Both the position numbers and the translations under genes were made by a program. This document shows, piece by piece, positions 60,867 through 64,000 of a DNA stretch of 64,000 nt (position 1 is its first letter; every line of letters begins with the position of its first letter). The notes under the pieces were generated by a model that saw only the letters and a list, made by a program, of their open reading frames with translations, ran no database searches and was not told the DNA's origin. This DNA is from Scatophagus argus (lineage: Eukaryota; Chordata; Actinopteri; Scatophagidae), in assembly GCF_020382885.2 (NCBI RefSeq), contig NC_058503.1, positions 20,965,535-21,029,534 on the forward strand. Reading direction: 5' to 3'.

Positions 60867-60997
60867 TTATGCTGTTTGTAACAAAGTCTGCCATCGCTTG
60901 AGCAGAAAGGAAACAAATCAGGCAGCTTGCATAGAGAATAATCAGCCGTTCCACAGATATTGCACTGCTGTGATTTCTTCATTAAGGTGTCCACTTC

Positions 60998-63900
60998 TTA
61001 GAGCTCTAAAGGCCTCAGCAGAGCTTCAGCTTCCTGGTCCGTAGAAGGGACGTCCAATAAGTGTTGAAGAAAAGGTCGTCCGTGGATGCAAGTCCGGCTG
61101 TTCTCACCCAGCTGCTGCTGCATCCTGAGCAGGGTTTCCTCCACGTCTTCCCGGGTTAAATTTGTAGGCAGCTGACGGACGAGTCGAACTGCTTCACCCT
61201 GAGAGGCAAAAGACACAAATCAACCATTTCAGGTTTCATAAAACAAAAAATCCACAGTGACGCTCAACCTCAACTGCGAGTATCTCTCACTTGTAGGTAG
61301 TTTGTGACTTTAAGTGGCCGACACTCTTGCACGGTCTTGGCCTTCCTGTGAAGAACTGCAGTCAGGATCTCCCTGAGGTCCTCCACGCCGAGGAAAGGCA
61401 CGTAGTCTGCCATTGCTGTCACTTCCAGATGTCTCTCGGCTGACGTGGGGCCTGGCCAAAACAAGCAGAAAACAAGGATTAATATACTCCAGACGCCACT
61501 ACTATCTCCAGGAAAGAATAATAAATAAATATTGTGGTTTACGACTGGACTCATGACCAAGTCAAACAAGCGAGGGGCCAAATGGAGTGTTAAATGACTA
61601 ATAGAAGCCCCAGCAGACTGGAAGGAAGTTGTCTTGTAGGGTGGAAGAATGATAGCTTCTCATTTCATGAGGAAATACTGCAAATCATGCACAATTTATA
61701 TTTCTGATACGCCACTTCGGATGCAAAATTTTTAAAAAAAGCCTGGAGAAGTAGAGACGGTTATAAAATCTCTTACATATTTCTGTGTTGTCCGTGCAAA
61801 CTGCAGAGTCCAGTACATTTGCTATAAAAATTGATGTATGGGAGCAACAACTGACTAACAAATATCCTCACGGTAACAACAGAATATTTTAAAACAACAG
61901 AATCTGCAGGATCACGTCGTGCACAAGAAAATAAACAACATCTCACGTTTTAAACGCAAAAGCGGCAGATAATTCAGCAGAGGTTGTGCAATAAAAAACA
62001 AAACAAAAAACATCTCATATACGCTGCTACCTCCAGTCCCATGCACACCCACCGAGGCTGGCAGTGCCAAATGAAAATTCCTCGAATTTCTTAAAGGGCA
62101 ACCATTCTCATCACACGCACACTGGGGTACAAACCTACTGTGAGACCACTCTGTCGGGCAGAGAGCCAATGTCAACCGAGGTGAACCACTCCAGCAACAA
62201 AAACAACCAACACTCGCAGGACACTGTATACCCTTTGCAAGAAGAATAATGTCACAGTGATGAAGAAGAAGCTGGCAAAAACAAGCTGAACTGTGACTTT
62301 ATTTTACATCGTGTTTATGATTTGGACTTTTTTACAGTACATACGTGGTGAAAATACACGGATTTATTAGATTCTAATTAGGATCTGCCATTCTAAGCCC
62401 TATCAATATTAGAACCACAAGTGTTAGGAAAAAAAGGGAAAAAAAGGCTTCGTAAACATGCAACCATAAGGTCCTAAACTAATTAAACATGATCACTTGT
62501 TTGCATGTCTTATAACAGCTGGATTATAATAAATACACATGTGCTTAGTCCAGAGAAAACTTTCCTGTTGTACATGTGTGTGAGTAAAAGGTGCTGCAGT
62601 CTGTGTACACACACACTGAGTGATGAAAGTGTCCTAACGTTTCTAACTTGTCACTATCCAGTTCAAAAGAAGAAACACACTAAGTTATCTAATCCTAATG
62701 GTTTAAAACCTTCGCCACTTCATCATTCCTTGTTCTTCATGATGGATAGATTTGTCGAAGGACTGGCAATATTTTGTCTTATCCACAACTAATCTGATAG
62801 AAATAAACTCCGTCAGGGATAATTGCCTGTAATCCAGTTACTCGGGACTTTATGTTTGACATTTGTAGGTGGCTGGTGAACTGTGGCATTAATGATGGCA
62901 AACGGCTCCAGCATTTGTTAAATAAAACAAGACAATCTGTGAGACCTTTAAACAGCGTGACTCAGAAAATGAGAGGAAAGGCCTGTTTTCTGATGTGTTG
63001 TACTGAAGTAAAATGTAAAAACTTCTATTCTATTTTCTCAGCTCTAATTCCTGAGGGGACACCAAAAGCTGTGCTGTCGCTCCACTAACGGACCCTCTGT
63101 CACCATGTCTACAGCTGCAAACAGCGGCTGATATTACTGTGGCGTGCGTTCACCGAGCGTTGTTAAAATTTTTGAAATTACAAAGTTGTGTTCATGGTGA
63201 TATATGGTGTGGCAGTCATGACAGATATTGAAGATACACTATATAGACAAAAGTATCCAGACACACCCGTTTATGTGGCTGTTCCTCATGGTTTGGGCTC
63301 GGCCCCTGACTTCCAGTGAAGGGAAATCTTAATGCTTCAGCATACCAAGACATTTTGGACAATGCTATGCTTCCAACTTTGTGGCAACAGTTTGTTGAAG
63401 GCCCTTTTCTATTCCAGCATGACTGTCTGTGTGTCCCAATACTTTTGTCTCTATTTTGTACATGAAGATATTCGGTCCTGCATAAAAAAACGCCACCCTT
63501 TGTAAGATATTTTGATTAAACCACCTCATACAGTGTTACTGTCTGAAATTTCATTTACAATGTACCTGGAGTGAGTCGGATCTTAAATCCATTAGCCACA
63601 AGCCTGGGATCAGAGAAGAAGGCTGCTCCACTGAGCTCAGGGCTTTGTTTCTCCATGTTGCACAAAGCCTCAGTATATTCTGCTCCCCCTAGATTTCTAC
63701 AAACAGAGAAAAAGACATGTTTAACACACAACAACCGTGTGTGTTCAGACGTTAGATAAGCCTGAACACAAACCAGAGATCAGGATTTGTCTTGACAATA
63801 GTCTCAAACAAACACGTATGCAAAGAGAGTGGATGACGATTTTCCTGGTGAGGAGTGAGTGATACGTTACCCATCTGTTAACTGTATAGGGTTCTGCAGA

Positions 63901-64000
63901 CTCACTGCTGGAAGTATATTATTCTCTAGAAGTCTCTTAAACAGCAAGGCTTCCTCCACTCGAAATGGGTTTAACAACATGAGCCTCTGACCACATAAAA
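60998..64000 (-). CDS. pms1: PMS1 mismatch-repair protein, C-terminal four coding exons (partial)
   Basis: MutL-family partner of MLH1 in DNA mismatch repair. On the minus strand the exons are >64000-63871, 63696-63566, 61451-61291 and 61198-60998 (stop 61000-60998). All junctions are GT-AG and the phases agree. The gene continues beyond the right edge. Visible protein segments match the end of vertebrate PMS1: [20 protein letters not shown], then [19 protein letters not shown]. Next come [20 protein letters not shown] and ECRPLKV, then [11 protein letters not shown] and the CIHGRPF motif shared by MutL C-terminal domains. The last exon codes 66 aa plus stop and ends slightly beyond the mammalian terminus. 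The ATPase domain lies outside the window. The gene converges on mstn, as in mammals. A small Tc1/mariner relic sits in the intron between the 63566 and 61451 exons. Confidence 0.95.
63237..63468 (+). mobile_element. Internally deleted Tc1/mariner-like element, 232 bp
   Basis: Terminal inverted repeats CACTATATAGACAAAAGTAT on the left and, inward from the right, CAAAATAGAGACAAAAGTAT, flanked by TA on both sides (63235-63236 and 63469-63470). The interior keeps a plus-strand remnant of a transposase C-terminal region around 63322-63425 (for example [15 protein letters not shown] and [10 protein letters not shown]). Most of the transposase is missing, so it is non-autonomous. It lies in a pms1 intron. 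Confidence 0.85.

Overview
The window is vertebrate nuclear DNA, almost certainly from a teleost fish, probably a percomorph. The genes are split into many exons with GT-AG introns. CA/TG microsatellites are abundant, and there are tRNA-derived SINE, hAT-like and Tc1/mariner-like relics typical of fish. Five protein families can be followed exon by exon, and the reading frame closes across every junction.

Layout. (1) 0.5-4.0 kb: a broken inverted copy and a separate 3' fragment of the small-gene family found again at 17-23 kb, interrupted by a SINE. (2) 4.9-14.0 kb, plus strand: complete 22-exon lss (lanosterol synthase). (3) 17.3-23.0 kb, plus strand: three tandem, apparently intact genes for small histidine/glycine-rich proteins. 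Their N-terminal Tyr/Pro/Gly segment, basic His/Lys stretch and Ser-Asp tail resemble PRR13. (4) 24.0-40.5 kb, plus strand: complete 14-exon hibch. (5) 45.0-45.3 kb, minus strand: the single coding exon of the small membrane A-kinase anchor protein (C2orf88 homologue). (6) 48.7-51.05 kb, plus strand: complete three-exon mstn (myostatin) with a recognisable promoter and a long 3' UTR. (7) 61.0-64.0 kb, minus strand: the last four coding exons of pms1, running off the right edge.

The order and relative orientation hibch(+), C2orf88(-), mstn(+), pms1(-) is the vertebrate myostatin neighbourhood. In mammals LSS lies elsewhere, so the lss/PRR13-like block beside hibch is a fish-side arrangement. 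The genes do not form one pathway. lss makes lanosterol for cholesterol synthesis, hibch degrades a valine intermediate in mitochondria, smAKAP tethers type I PKA to the plasma membrane, mstn restrains muscle growth, and pms1 is a MutL-family mismatch-repair protein.

The least ordinary content is the PRR13-like cluster. Its paralogues share exon structure and tail but have very different repeat cores, fall into two promoter classes, and have inverted or fragmented relatives on the far side of lss. Other noteworthy sequence is a pair of abutting perfect hairpins at 58.04-58.11 kb, a GC-rich nested stem at 42.7 kb, and a CA repeat that directly forms a splice-acceptor context in lss.
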